From Sinorhizobium saheli (GTDB taxonomy: Bacteria > Pseudomonadota > Alphaproteobacteria > Rhizobiales > Rhizobiaceae), in the NCBI RefSeq assembly GCF_001651875.1, contig NZ_LNQB01000054.1, forward strand, positions 1 through 54,840: a stretch of DNA of 54,840 nucleotides. The letters are read 5' to 3'. Position 1 is the stretch's first letter. The number at the start of each line of letters is the position of its first letter. Below, piece by piece: positions 18,061 through 24,707 of the stretch. Below the pieces are notes generated by a model that was not told where the DNA came from, made no database searches, and saw nothing but the letters and a program-made list of their open reading frames with translations. The translations under genes were made by a program, and so were the position numbers.

Positions 18061-18369
18061 ATGGCAATGGAATGCAATGAACGGACGAGCGGGACCGAGG
18101 GCGGAGAAATCATCGCCTTTCCACTCGCGGCGCGGGCCGGCGACGTGGAACGCTGCGCGCGGGAACTCGACGGGATTCACGGGAGCGCCGCGGTGGACTA
18201 CTGGAAGGCGGAATGCCGCAGGCTTGCCCGTCAGCTTTCCGCGCTCGGGCTGCCGGAGGAGGAGATCCGCCATCAGATCCTGACTTTCCAGGCGGAAGTC
18301 CAGATCGCCATGGCCGAGCGCTACCGGACTGAGCTCGCCGAGCGGAGCCGATCCGACAGCCGCACTTGA
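18061..18369 (+). CDS. DUF6074-like small protein
   Basis: 102-aa cytoplasmic protein starting MAMECNERT. The stretch GGEIIAFPLAARAGDVER followed by YWKAECRRLARQLSALGLPEEEIRHQILTFQAEVQ fits the short rhizobial family I know as DUF6074. The family name is from memory. An in-frame start at 18031 is possible but has no better ribosome site. It is predicted to be helical, and its function is unknown. It is convergent with the DUF982/CBS operon that ends 10 bases downstream. Confidence 0.7.
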   Translation: MAMECNERTSGTEGGEIIAFPLAARAGDVERCARELDGIHGSAAVDYWKAECRRLARQLSALGLPEEEIRHQILTFQAEVQIAMAERYRTELAERSRSDSRT

Positions 18370-18378
18370 CCGCTTCCC

Positions 18379-18645
18379 TCACCCTCCGGTCCAGCAGCGC
18401 ACGCTGAACTTGGCCTCTTCGGCCGCCTTGATGAAGGCGTCGCGCGCGGCATCGGGAGCATCGAGCCCGTCGATCACCCGATCGCAGGCCGCCAGGGCAT
18501 CGCGTTTGGCCTTGCCGTCGGGGAGCGGCCAATGGTTTTTCAGGCAGAGAAACGCGTCCCGCGTGCTTTGCACCCGAAGCACGCGCCGCGGTTCCTCGAG
18601 GATGACCGCTTCGCTCCACAGACGATCCTGCGTCAGGACTTTCAC
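18379..18645 (-). CDS. DUF982-family small protein (paralogue 4)
   Basis: 88-aa DUF982 member. VQSTRDAFLCLKNHWPLPDGKAKRDALAACDRVIDGLDAPDAARDAFIKAAEEAKFSVRCWTGG matches the paralogues at 14.7-15.9 kb by eye, especially copy 1 (FIKAAEEA). Its ATG overlaps the TGA of the CBS gene (ATGA at 18642-18645), so it is translationally coupled to it, unlike the other three copies on the plus strand. This linkage suggests the DUF982 protein and the CBS protein are needed together. Function unknown. Confidence 0.82.
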   Translation of the reverse strand: MKVLTQDRLWSEAVILEEPRRVLRVQSTRDAFLCLKNHWPLPDGKAKRDALAACDRVIDGLDAPDAARDAFIKAAEEAKFSVRCWTGG

Positions 18646-19115
18646 GACGACACTCCTTCGAGCTGGGCCGGCTCCGCCGCCGGGCGGTTCATTCCATCAA
18701 GAATGAGGCCGCCGAGTTCGGGGTTCACGCGGGCGATGTCCGCGAGCGCGATGATGCCGGCGGCATGGCGTTTCTCGTCGACCACCACCAGGCGACGTAT
18801 CTGAAGGTCGTGCATCTTCTGCGCCGCGAGCAACAGGCTGTCTCCCTCCTCGCAGCACTCGGCGGAAACCGTCATGAACTCGAACACCGCCGTCGAGCTC
18901 GACAGGCCCTTCGCCACCACCGAGGTGAGGATATCTCTGTCCGTCACGATCCCGAGGATCGTTCCGACACCGGGAGCCTCGACCGGCAGGGCGCCGACGC
19001 CGGCCTCCGCCATCAGCCGAGCGACGGATTGCGCCGTATCGGTCGGAGAGACCGTGAAGACCTGGCGCGACATCACGTCCCCGACACGGGCCGGCTTGTC
19101 CTCATGGCCTGCCAT
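18642..19115 (-). CDS. Tandem CBS-domain protein
   Basis: 157-aa cytoplasmic protein made of two CBS motifs: VGDVMSRQVFTVSPTDTAQSVARLM...GIVTDRDILTSVV, then FMTVSAECCEEGDSLLLAAQKMHDLQIRRLVVVDEKRHAAGIIALADIARV. Such pairs bind adenine nucleotides and act as energy or redox sensors, but no partner enzyme is fused here. A GGGAGGAG ribosome site precedes ATG 19115. It overlaps the small basic gene upstream by 14 bases and DUF982 paralogue 4 downstream by 4 bases, so the three form a tight operon behind an EcfG-like promoter. Confidence 0.92.
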   Translation of the reverse strand: MAGHEDKPARVGDVMSRQVFTVSPTDTAQSVARLMAEAGVGALPVEAPGVGTILGIVTDRDILTSVVAKGLSSSTAVFEFMTVSAECCEEGDSLLLAAQKMHDLQIRRLVVVDEKRHAAGIIALADIARVNPELGGLILDGMNRPAAEPAQLEGVSS

Positions 19116-19305
19116 TGCTCAGGCTCCTCCCATTGATCGACGCCGGAACGGCCACTTCCTCTTCCGTCGACTTCTTGAGAGTGAGATCGACCCGATAAGG
19201 GACGATGACCTGTGGCTGCCAGGTGTTCCGACCGGATTTCTTCGGATGTGGATTTTCAGGCGGCCGGGCAAACCCCGGGCGCTTCTGCTTCAGGCGATAT
19301 CGCAC
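19102..19305 (-). CDS. Small basic protein, 67 aa (GTG start), first gene of CBS operon
   Basis: Proposed from GTG 19305 with AGAAGGGAG about 7 bases upstream. It begins VRYRLKQKRPGFARPPENPHPKKSGRN, followed by TWQPQVIVPYRVDLTLKKSTEEEVAVP. The first half is strongly basic, rich in proline and likely disordered. The end overlaps the CBS gene start. A full-match EcfG-type promoter lies 56 bases upstream, which is the main reason to take it as a gene. I recognise no family. An ATG start is only available far upstream at 19476, in sequence unlike protein. Confidence 0.45.
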   Translation of the reverse strand: MRYRLKQKRPGFARPPENPHPKKSGRNTWQPQVIVPYRVDLTLKKSTEEEVAVPASINGRSLSNGRP

Positions 19306-19360
19306 GATACGCTCCCTTCTCTTGCGTCGGCACGCGGTTGAAACCGCAGTTTTGAGGGGT

Positions 19361-19385
19361 AACGCACGAACACGGGAGCGGTTCC
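19361..19385 (-). promoter_or_regulatory. Candidate EcfG-type promoter P4
   Basis: On the minus strand GGAAC (19385-19381), 16 bases, CGTT (19364-19361): an exact match to the EcfG pattern, placed to drive the 67-aa gene, the CBS gene and DUF982 paralogue 4. Confidence 0.75.
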
Positions 19386-19410
19386 CGGGAATCTTTCCTA
19401 CGGCGACCTT

Positions 19411-19469
19411 AGAAATTGCGGCATGTCTTTGTCCTTCAATCGAGGTCGACCAAAGGAGACATGCAGGCC
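19411..19469 (+). repeat. Palindromic intergenic repeat, family 2, copy 1
   Basis: Block order AATTGCGGCATGTCTTTGTC, then CTTCAATCGAGGTCGACC, then AAAGGAGACATGC. A second copy lies at 21278-21333. The outer arms GGCATGTC and GACATGC are inverted, so the unit can form a hairpin with the ATCGAGGTC block in its loop. It lies between two small minus-strand genes. Confidence 0.6.
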
Positions 19470-19491
19470 GCGACATGCTTTCTTGATCTGG

Positions 19492-19746
19492 CTAGACCTC
19501 CGAGGCTGCCTGCGCGCGCGCCGTCGCGTCCTCGAGAATGGAGGTGATTTCCGCAGTCAACGCGTTCTGCCTCGCAAAGGCCTCGGACGGCACGATGCCG
19601 GGGTCCTCCTCGTGGTCCTGGACGATCTCCACTTCCTCGAGGAGGCGGTTGATCTCCGACCACAGCTCATCGTGGCGCGCGAGGGCGGAAAGGACGGCGA
19701 CCAGGATTTCTCGGTGCGCCGCCAGCCGAAACTCGACGTTCTGCAT
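19492..19746 (-). CDS. Hypothetical helical protein, 84 aa
   Basis: From ATG 19746 (MQNVEFRLAAHREILVAVLSALARHDELWSEINRLLEEVEIVQDHEEDPGIV), with GTGAGGCT upstream. Almost entirely acidic and helical, with heptad-like leucine spacing in the middle that could form a short coiled coil. No membrane or signal segment is present. A longer reading from 19803 would enter a mosaic repeat and is less likely. Family not recognised. It lies 99 bases downstream of the DUF1236 gene on the same strand and may be read from it. Confidence 0.6.
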   Translation of the reverse strand: MQNVEFRLAAHREILVAVLSALARHDELWSEINRLLEEVEIVQDHEEDPGIVPSEAFARQNALTAEITSILEDATARAQAASEV

Positions 19747-19788
19747 GTGAGCCTCACGATACTTCCCTGAGGGAGGGGAAGCAGGCAT

Positions 19789-19833
19789 CTGGGGTGGAAT
19801 CACATGTGAGCGCGTTCCGCTCCAGCTGCCGGC
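19789..19833. repeat. Deleted mini-version of mosaic repeat family 1
   Basis: GGGGTGGAATCACATGTGAG followed by CGCGTTCCGCTCCA joins the left block (GGTGGAATCAC) and the right block (CATGTGAGTGCATCCCGCTC) seen in the long copy at 21112-21212, with the middle about 55 bases missing. Confidence 0.5.
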
Positions 19834-19845
19834 TTCCGCGCGATC

Positions 19846-20127
19846 TTACTCGAGAACCTCCACGACGACATGTGTCTTGGGATTGACGATGACCCGCTTA
19901 TTGTTGACCACCGCAAAGGCGAAGTCGGGCTGATCCGGGATCGGCGTGACTTCCACGACCTCGGGGACCGGCTGGCCCACGACGATCTCGCCCTCATAGG
20001 TGACGGAAGGTACATTCTGCTCCATTACATAGGTCCGCACTTCGCCCGGCAACACGACTGTCGTCTGGGCGAGGGCCGACCCGAATGACAGGAACAGGGC
20101 GACGCTCATAGAGGTGATTCTCTTCAT
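19846..20127 (-). CDS. DUF1236-family exported protein
   Basis: 93-aa protein with a clear signal peptide (MKRITSMSVALFLSFGSALAQ), cleaved after about residue 21, so it is secreted to the periplasm. The mature part, VPEVVEVTPIPDQPDFAFAVVNNKRVIVNPKTHVVVEVLE, carries the conserved ending of DUF1236 domains (PDFAFAVVNNKRVIV). These are abundant in rhizobia and of unknown function. ATG 20127 has a perfect AAGGAGGAA site. An EcfG-like promoter lies about 25 bases upstream of that, so the gene is divergent from the sigma factor gene and both have this promoter type. Confidence 0.85.
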   Translation of the reverse strand: MKRITSMSVALFLSFGSALAQTTVVLPGEVRTYVMEQNVPSVTYEGEIVVGQPVPEVVEVTPIPDQPDFAFAVVNNKRVIVNPKTHVVVEVLE

Positions 20128-20151
20128 TGCGTTCCTCCTTTGCGTCTCTCC

Positions 20152-20177
20152 AACCCGGTTATGCCACCTTTGGTTCC
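20152..20177 (-). promoter_or_regulatory. Candidate EcfG-type promoter P5
   Basis: Minus strand GGAAC (20177-20173), 17 bases, GGTT (20155-20152), again beginning GGAACCAAAG. It drives the DUF1236 gene, leaving a leader of about 17-20 bases that is just long enough for the AAGGAGG site. Confidence 0.7.
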
Positions 20178-20231
20178 CGCCTGTCCCGCGGCGGCCCTGC
20201 AAGCCGTGCCGGAAAATCGTCCCCTGCGACA

Positions 20232-20257
20232 GGAACCAAAGCGCGGGTAAAGGCATT
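20232..20257 (+). promoter_or_regulatory. Candidate EcfG-type promoter P6 (sigma factor autoregulation)
   Basis: GGAAC (20232-20236), 17 bases, CATT (20254-20257). The -35 half and the following CAAAG are identical to sites P1, P3 and P5; the -10 half has one mismatch to CGTT. It lies about 48 bases before the sigma gene. Confidence 0.5.
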
Positions 20258-20304
20258 TTCCCACGTCACCCGTTACATCACAGGCAAAAGGGGCGATACT
20301 CGCT

Positions 20305-20826
20305 ATGCCTGCCACCGGCAGCCACGAATCGCAGCCGTTACCATTGCTTCAAGAGCAAGTAGTCGATCTGATCCCCGCATTGCGGGCGTTCGCCCGCACT
20401 TTCACATCGGCTACGTTCGAAGCGGACGACCTCGTGCAGGAGACGCTGCTGAGGGCCTTGCGCAGTATCGAGCAGTTCGAACCCGGCACGAGCCTCAAGT
20501 CATGGCTGTTCACGATCATGCGCAATACGTTCCGCACGCAGTACAAGATCCGCATGCGCGAAGGTCCGGGCGCCACCAATTGCGCAGAGCTGCCGATCCC
20601 GACCGCGCCGTCGCAGGAATGGTCGGTCCTCAACGGCGAGTTGCGCACCGCGCTTGGGGCCCTTTCTCCCGAACATCGCGAAGTTCTCGTGCTCGTCGCC
20701 GGCTTCGGGATGAGTTACAAGGAAGCCGCCGACGTCTGTGATTGCGCCATCGGCACGATCAAGAGCCGCCTCAGTCGCGCCCGCGACGAATTGACGGCTC
20801 AGATGCACGGAAATCCCCTGAACTGA
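20305..20826 (+). CDS. EcfG-type (ECF15) RNA polymerase sigma factor
   Basis: 173-aa extracytoplasmic-function sigma factor. Region 2 reads EADDLVQETLLRALRSIEQFEPGTSLKSWLFTIMRNTFRTQYK. Region 4 reads LSPEHREVLVLVAGFGMSYKEAADVCDCAIGTIKSRLSRARDEL. Both are typical of the EcfG/RpoE2 group that runs the alphaproteobacterial general stress response, where a NepR anti-sigma factor and the PhyR response regulator control it. A NepR-like short gene faces it 111 bases downstream; no PhyR is in the window. Several EcfG-type promoters surround it, including one of its own. It may be a second, replicon-borne EcfG. Confidence 0.88.
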   Translation: MPATGSHESQPLPLLQEQVVDLIPALRAFARTFTSATFEADDLVQETLLRALRSIEQFEPGTSLKSWLFTIMRNTFRTQYKIRMREGPGATNCAELPIPTAPSQEWSVLNGELRTALGALSPEHREVLVLVAGFGMSYKEAADVCDCAIGTIKSRLSRARDELTAQMHGNPLN

Positions 20827-20937
20827 GGCTCGTTGAAGTTCAGCAATCCCAAGGCAATCTCAACCCCGTCCCGGCTTCGGCGGCGCGCCGGATGGGCGCC
20901 GCAATTTGCGCGACGCACATGGGACGGTCGTGCACCA

Positions 20938-21096
20938 TCAGCCCTTTCGGTCGTCGAGCGCCTTCTGCAGCTTCCGCGCGAGTTCGAGAAGGCGCGAAGG
21001 AACCGTCTCCCTCCGTACCTCCTCCATAAGCAACGCGATTTGCCTGTCGAGGGTCTCGTCCGCGTCCGGGTTTGCGGGAGCCTTGGTATCGCTCAT
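20938..21096 (-). CDS. NepR-like short protein (candidate anti-sigma factor)
   Basis: 52 aa from ATG 21096. The core DETLDRQIALLMEEVRRETVPSRLLELARKLQKAL resembles the NepR pattern of two short helices (RQIG..LR..Y....EPVP.RF..LL..L) that wrap around EcfG. It is acidic at the N-terminus, lacks membrane segments, and is convergent with the EcfG-type sigma gene. The similarity is by eye; the protein lacks the conserved Ile-Gly and Tyr of typical NepR. The longer frame up to 21228 would cross a mosaic repeat and is rejected. If confirmed it would make a complete local sigma/anti-sigma pair. Confidence 0.55.
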   Translation of the reverse strand: MSDTKAPANPDADETLDRQIALLMEEVRRETVPSRLLELARKLQKALDDRKG

Positions 21097-21111
21097 TCGG
21101 CCGTCCTTAGA

Positions 21112-21212
21112 GCATTTTGCAGTCAGGTGGAATCCCCTGACGTCGCACAAATGCGGCAACAAAAAGATAGAGCGGTGGCGCGAACGCATGTGAGTGCATC
21201 CCGCTCTAGTCG
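21112..21212 (+). repeat. Rhizobial intergenic mosaic repeat, family 1, copy B (longest)
   Basis: Runs AGAGCATTTTGCAGTCAGG, GGAATCCCCTGACGTCGCAC, AAATGCGGCAACAAAAAGAT, AGAGCGGTGGCGCGAACGCA, TGTGAGTGCATCCCGCTCTA, with few bases omitted between blocks. It starts and ends with AGAGC / GCTCT, so the whole unit is bounded by a short inverted repeat. It lies just upstream of the NepR-like gene, where its promoter would be expected. Confidence 0.7.
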
Positions 21213-21277
21213 CCCTCGAGCCCGTCACCGCAACGCCGCGCGTCTCTCATCCGACACGCGAAGATCGCTGCAGCGCC

Positions 21278-21333
21278 TTGAATTGCTGCATGTGTTTGTC
21301 CTTGAATCGAGGTCGGACAAGCACATGTACTAG
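21278..21333 (+). repeat. Palindromic intergenic repeat, family 2, copy 2
   Basis: TGAATTGCTGCATGTGTTTG, TCCTTGAATCGAGGTCGGAC, AAGCACATGTACTAG. Arms CATGTGTTTGTCC and GGACAAGCACATG form a 13-bp stem with one wobble pair. Same block order as the copy at 19411-19469. In 21334-21635, the rest of this 539-base gap, I see no convincing gene. Confidence 0.65.
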
Positions 21334-21635
21334 CCGGAACCATGCCGCACGCCCTGCGTCTTCCCGCATTCTGCGGATCGTTCCCCGAAGAACCATCGCA
21401 GCCGGCGACATGCAACGGGACCTCGAAAACAGACTATTGTTCCTCTATCCCGCTGTAAATCATGAAAAACAACAGGGCCGCGCCGCCGCCCGGTTCCGCC
21501 GACCGGAACATCGAGGACAGTCAACACTTTGCGCGCAAGAGCGGTAGTACTACTGCAAGCCCTGCGTCGAATGACGCTCAGGCCGCGGAATGCGACAAGG
21601 AAAGTGGGTTTCTCCCCGGCTCGGACGAGTCGCGC

Positions 21636-21824
21636 TCACTTGTCCGAAACGTGCTCTTTCTTTCCCTTGCGCTTGGTCGAGGCCATTTCCTCGAGTTCTT
21701 TTTCCGTCATGGATTCGACCATGCTTCGAGAGGCGCCCTTGAGCTCGCTCTTTTTCGTCTCGCCACGCTTGGCGGCCAGCGCGGCGCCGGCAGCCTTTTG
21801 CTGCGCCTTCGATTTGGCAGGCAT
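21636..21824 (-). CDS. DUF3008-family small basic protein
   Basis: 62 aa from ATG 21824 with a GGAGGAACAGG ribosome site. MPAKSKAQQKAAGAALAAKRGE at the N-terminus and LKGASRSMVESMTEKELEEMAST in the middle are the hallmark of DUF3008, very short Lys/Ala-rich proteins found across rhizobia and other proteobacteria. No function is known; members recur in stress regulons. An EcfG-like promoter lies about 85-110 bases upstream. The ORF extension to MEEQD would cover the ribosome site and is rejected. Confidence 0.85.
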   Translation of the reverse strand: MPAKSKAQQKAAGAALAAKRGETKKSELKGASRSMVESMTEKELEEMASTKRKGKKEHVSDK

Positions 21825-21906
21825 GTCCTGTTCCTCCAATCGTGCGATCCCGGAGCTTGGGTGTCACCCGACGCGCCTCCGACGGTCGCGAATTCACCAT
21901 GCCCGG

Positions 21907-21931
21907 AACCGCCAGAGTTGGATTATGTTCC
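21907..21931 (-). promoter_or_regulatory. Candidate EcfG-type promoter P7
   Basis: Minus strand GGAAC (21931-21927), 16 bases, GGTT (21910-21907), for the DUF3008 gene. The same bases contain GGAAC on the plus strand (21905-21909) with TT 18 bases on, so the site is quasi-symmetric; no plus-strand gene follows. Confidence 0.6.
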
Positions 21932-21975
21932 GCGCCGAATGCAGCCGGCGAACGCACTGGGCAAAGTGGGAGGAG

Positions 21976-23304
21976 CTATTGCGCTTCGGCGATGCTCTTT
22001 GCCAGGATCTTGTCGATCCGGCGCCCGTCCATGTCGATGATTTCGAATCGCCACTCGCCGAATTCGAAGGTCTCGCCGACATCGGGCAGGTGTCCGAGGA
22101 TGTGCAGCGCGAAGCCTGCGATCGTGTGATAGCCGCCGTCTTGCGGCCGGTCGTGGAGCTTCAGCCTTTCGAAGGCGTCATGTGCCGGCATCATGCCGTC
22201 GATCAACAGCGAGCCGTCTTCGCGTTCGATCACGTCCGGCTCCTCCGTTTCGAGGTCCGGCAGTTCGCCGGCGATCGCCTCCAGCAGGTCCGTCTGCGTG
22301 ACGATGCCTTCGAGGCTTCCATATTCGTCGACGATGGTCGCCAGCCTGACCGGCGCGGATTTGAAGCGCTCGAGCACGCGGAAGACGGGCGTCCCTTCGT
22401 GCAGGATCAGGGGCTGCCGGACGACCCCGAGCGGATCGAGCGACCCGCCGTCGAGCAATTGGTCTAGCAGATCCTTCTTCAGGACCATTCCGACGGGTTC
22501 ATCGATGTTGCCGCGCCCGACGAGCAATTGCTCGTGCCGGCATTCGCGGATCGTCTTCAGCATCTCGGCCGGCGGGTCGTCCGCATCGATCCAGTCGACG
22601 TCGACGCGCGGCGTCATGAAATCGGAGATGCGGCGGTCGCCCATGCCGAAGATTCGGTGGACGATTTCCTGTTGCGCCACGTCGAGAAGGCCTGCCTCGT
22701 GGCTCTCGGCGACGAGAAGTTTGAGCTCGGCGGGAGAATGCAGCGAGGCCTCGCCCGTCCCGGTGCGCAGCCCCGCCAGCCTGAGCACGACGTTTCCGAG
22801 CCCGTTCAAGGCGAGGATGGCCGGGCGCAGAAGAAACAGGAACAGGCCGAGCGGCCTGACGACGGCAAGGGCCGTGCCCTCGCTTCTCTGGAGTGCCAAG
22901 CTCTTGGGCGCAAGTTCGCCGAGGACGATGTGGAGCGCCGTGATGATCACGAAGGAGACCGCGACGGCAACGGCGTGCGATCCGGCCGTCGCCCAGGCCT
23001 GCGGCAGGATCCCGAGGAGCGGCTCGATCAGATGGGCAAGCGCCGGCTCGCCGACCCAGCCGAGCGCCAGCGACGAGATCGTGATGCCAAGCTGCGTCGC
23101 CGCGAGGTTGGCGTCGAGGTTGTCGACGGCGCGCTGAAGCGCCACTGCATTCATCCTGCGCTGCGTCACCAGTTCGGTCACGCGGCTGCGCCGCACCGAC
23201 ACCAGGGAGAATTCCGCCGCGACGAAGAAGCCGTTGGCGGCCACCAGCAGGAAGACGGCCAGAATTCCGAGGAAATCGAATAGGCTACTGTCAGGGTTAG
23301 GCAT
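21976..23304 (-). CDS. CNNM/CorC (hemolysin-like) family membrane protein
   Basis: 442 aa from ATG 23304 (AAAGGAGAAC upstream). Domain order: N-terminal DUF21 membrane domain with three to four helices (residues about 8-190, including LLVAANGFFVAAEFSLV and TQLGITISSLALGWVGEP), two CBS motifs (FMTPRVDVDWID; GIVTQTDLLEAIAGELPD), and a C-terminal CorC_HlyC domain (DAFERLKLHDRP...TIAGFALHILGHLPDVGETFEFGEWRFEIIDMDGRRIDKI). Relatives handle Mg2+ or Na+ export. The longer frame to 23382 lacks a ribosome site. It is upstream of the DUF3008 gene on the same strand. Confidence 0.93.
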   Translation of the reverse strand: MPNPDSSLFDFLGILAVFLLVAANGFFVAAEFSLVSVRRSRVTELVTQRRMNAVALQRAVDNLDANLAATQLGITISSLALGWVGEPALAHLIEPLLGILPQAWATAGSHAVAVAVSFVIITALHIVLGELAPKSLALQRSEGTALAVVRPLGLFLFLLRPAILALNGLGNVVLRLAGLRTGTGEASLHSPAELKLLVAESHEAGLLDVAQQEIVHRIFGMGDRRISDFMTPRVDVDWIDADDPPAEMLKTIRECRHEQLLVGRGNIDEPVGMVLKKDLLDQLLDGGSLDPLGVVRQPLILHEGTPVFRVLERFKSAPVRLATIVDEYGSLEGIVTQTDLLEAIAGELPDLETEEPDVIEREDGSLLIDGMMPAHDAFERLKLHDRPQDGGYHTIAGFALHILGHLPDVGETFEFGEWRFEIIDMDGRRIDKILAKSIAEAQ

Positions 23305-23586
23305 GTTCTCCTTTCGGGCCGCAAGCCCGGCCCCGCAATTCCGACGAGGCGCGAGTGTAACACGCCGGTTTCGCGCGAGCATGTAATCGGTGGCGAAGAA
23401 AATCGTTTGCGGGAGGCAGGGCTCGTGCGAGGGCGATGCCCCCCGACCGCAAAGGCGCGGGGTTGCGGCTTCAGGATGGTTGTTCGCCTCTGCGCGTCGA
23501 AACGACGAGCGGCGCCGCGGACAATCAGGTGCGCTCGCGTCGTTTCATTCGCCGTTCAGCGGCCGCCTCGAGCGCGTCTTTCACGC

Positions 23587-24267
23587 TCAATGACCGATTT
23601 CCGACGCTGCCGACATCAGCTCGTCCGGGTTCAGCGCCCGGCAGACATTTCCGCCTGCGTCCTCGACTTCGGTGAAGCTCCAGCGCACGACCCCTTCCCT
23701 GTCGAGCAGGAAATGGCCGACGAGCTGCATACGCCCCGCCAGGCTCACCTGCTGATCGGCTTCCATGATCTCGTATCCGTCCTTCTTGATGAGCAGTTCG
23801 CCTGCATCGTACGGGTTCATCGGCTCGGGCAATTCGCCCGGACGATCGACCCGCAGTGTCGTGACCACGTCCATTCCGAGCTTGTGCGGCCAGTCCGTCT
23901 CGTGCTCCGTGAACTCGACGATGGGCAGGCCGAAGGCACGGTGCGAGGCGCGTACCGGATCGGATGCGGCAAGGAGGTCGCGGATCGGATGGTAGCGGAA
24001 ATAAAGCCGCGCCCGCTCGACGGGCGTGTTTACCACCGCCAGCGACTGGACGCCTTTTTCCCGCAGGGCCGGGTTGAGTTGCGCCATCGCCGCGACATAG
24101 CGCCGGCAGAAGGGGCAATGCAGGCCTCGAAACAGACCGATCAACAACGGACTGTGGCCGCGAAAATCATCAAGCGAGATTTTCCCGTCGCGCGAGATCG
24201 CATCCAGCACGATGTTCGGAACACGCTCGCCCGGTTGTAACGGATGGTCGACATCAGGCGTAGACAT
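23587..24267 (-). CDS. AhpC/TSA-family peroxiredoxin-like protein
   Basis: 226 aa from ATG 24267 (GAGGAGGGTTG upstream). It has the thioredoxin fold of AhpC/TSA proteins: PGERVPNIVLDAISRDGKISLDDFRGHSPLLIGLFRGLHCPFCRRYVAAMAQL. The active site is CPFC, with two cysteines and not the single TxxC of classical peroxiredoxins, so it may be a thiol-disulfide oxidoreductase or a redoxin of the DUF899-like type. No signal peptide, so it is cytoplasmic. It stands alone. It fits the stress theme of the region, but no EcfG-type site was found upstream. Confidence 0.85.
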   Translation of the reverse strand: MSTPDVDHPLQPGERVPNIVLDAISRDGKISLDDFRGHSPLLIGLFRGLHCPFCRRYVAAMAQLNPALREKGVQSLAVVNTPVERARLYFRYHPIRDLLAASDPVRASHRAFGLPIVEFTEHETDWPHKLGMDVVTTLRVDRPGELPEPMNPYDAGELLIKKDGYEIMEADQQVSLAGRMQLVGHFLLDREGVVRWSFTEVEDAGGNVCRALNPDELMSAASEIGH

Positions 24268-24707
24268 GGACAACCCTCCTCGTCCTACCGCATGTCCCCG
24301 TAAATTGAGCTCGACCCGGGAAACCCAAATGCGGCAATTCAAAGTCTACAGCGATCTTTCGCGCGTCTGAGGAGACGGCGGCGCCGTAGGGATCAGGCTA
24401 CATCGGCAGCACGGGAGGAGTGGCAGGGCCAGATCGGGACCGGCCCTCGTCGAACCGTACGGCCAGGATTTCAATGTGAGAATGGCCCCACATCGGCCCG
24501 CGGGCAAGCGACTAGACAGCGAATCGTGATCCGCCGGAGACGCGAAGCGTGGCGGTCGGATCGCCCGCGGCTGACGGCACCCCCGCCAACCAACGGCTGA
24601 TCTGTTGCTACTTACTGTTGCCTTAGTCGGCGTCTAGGCAGTCCCTTGTGCGTCGCAACATGAAACGCAGGCAGACCCCTGGCTGCCAACGAGGAGTGAG
24701 ATTGCCG
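24268..24707. other. 440-base intergenic region without recognisable gene
   Basis: Divergent gap between the redoxin gene and the acyltransferase gene. It must hold both promoters, but I see no clear operator, repeat or RNA. Candidate short frames in it are poor in codon bias. Confidence 0.4.

Noticed and set aside
21462..22040. Plus-strand frame starting MKNNRAAPPP
   Set aside because: It has no ribosome site, and most of it is antisense to the DUF3008 gene. An EcfG-like match (GGAAC-N18-TT near 21509) lies inside it but serves no clear gene.
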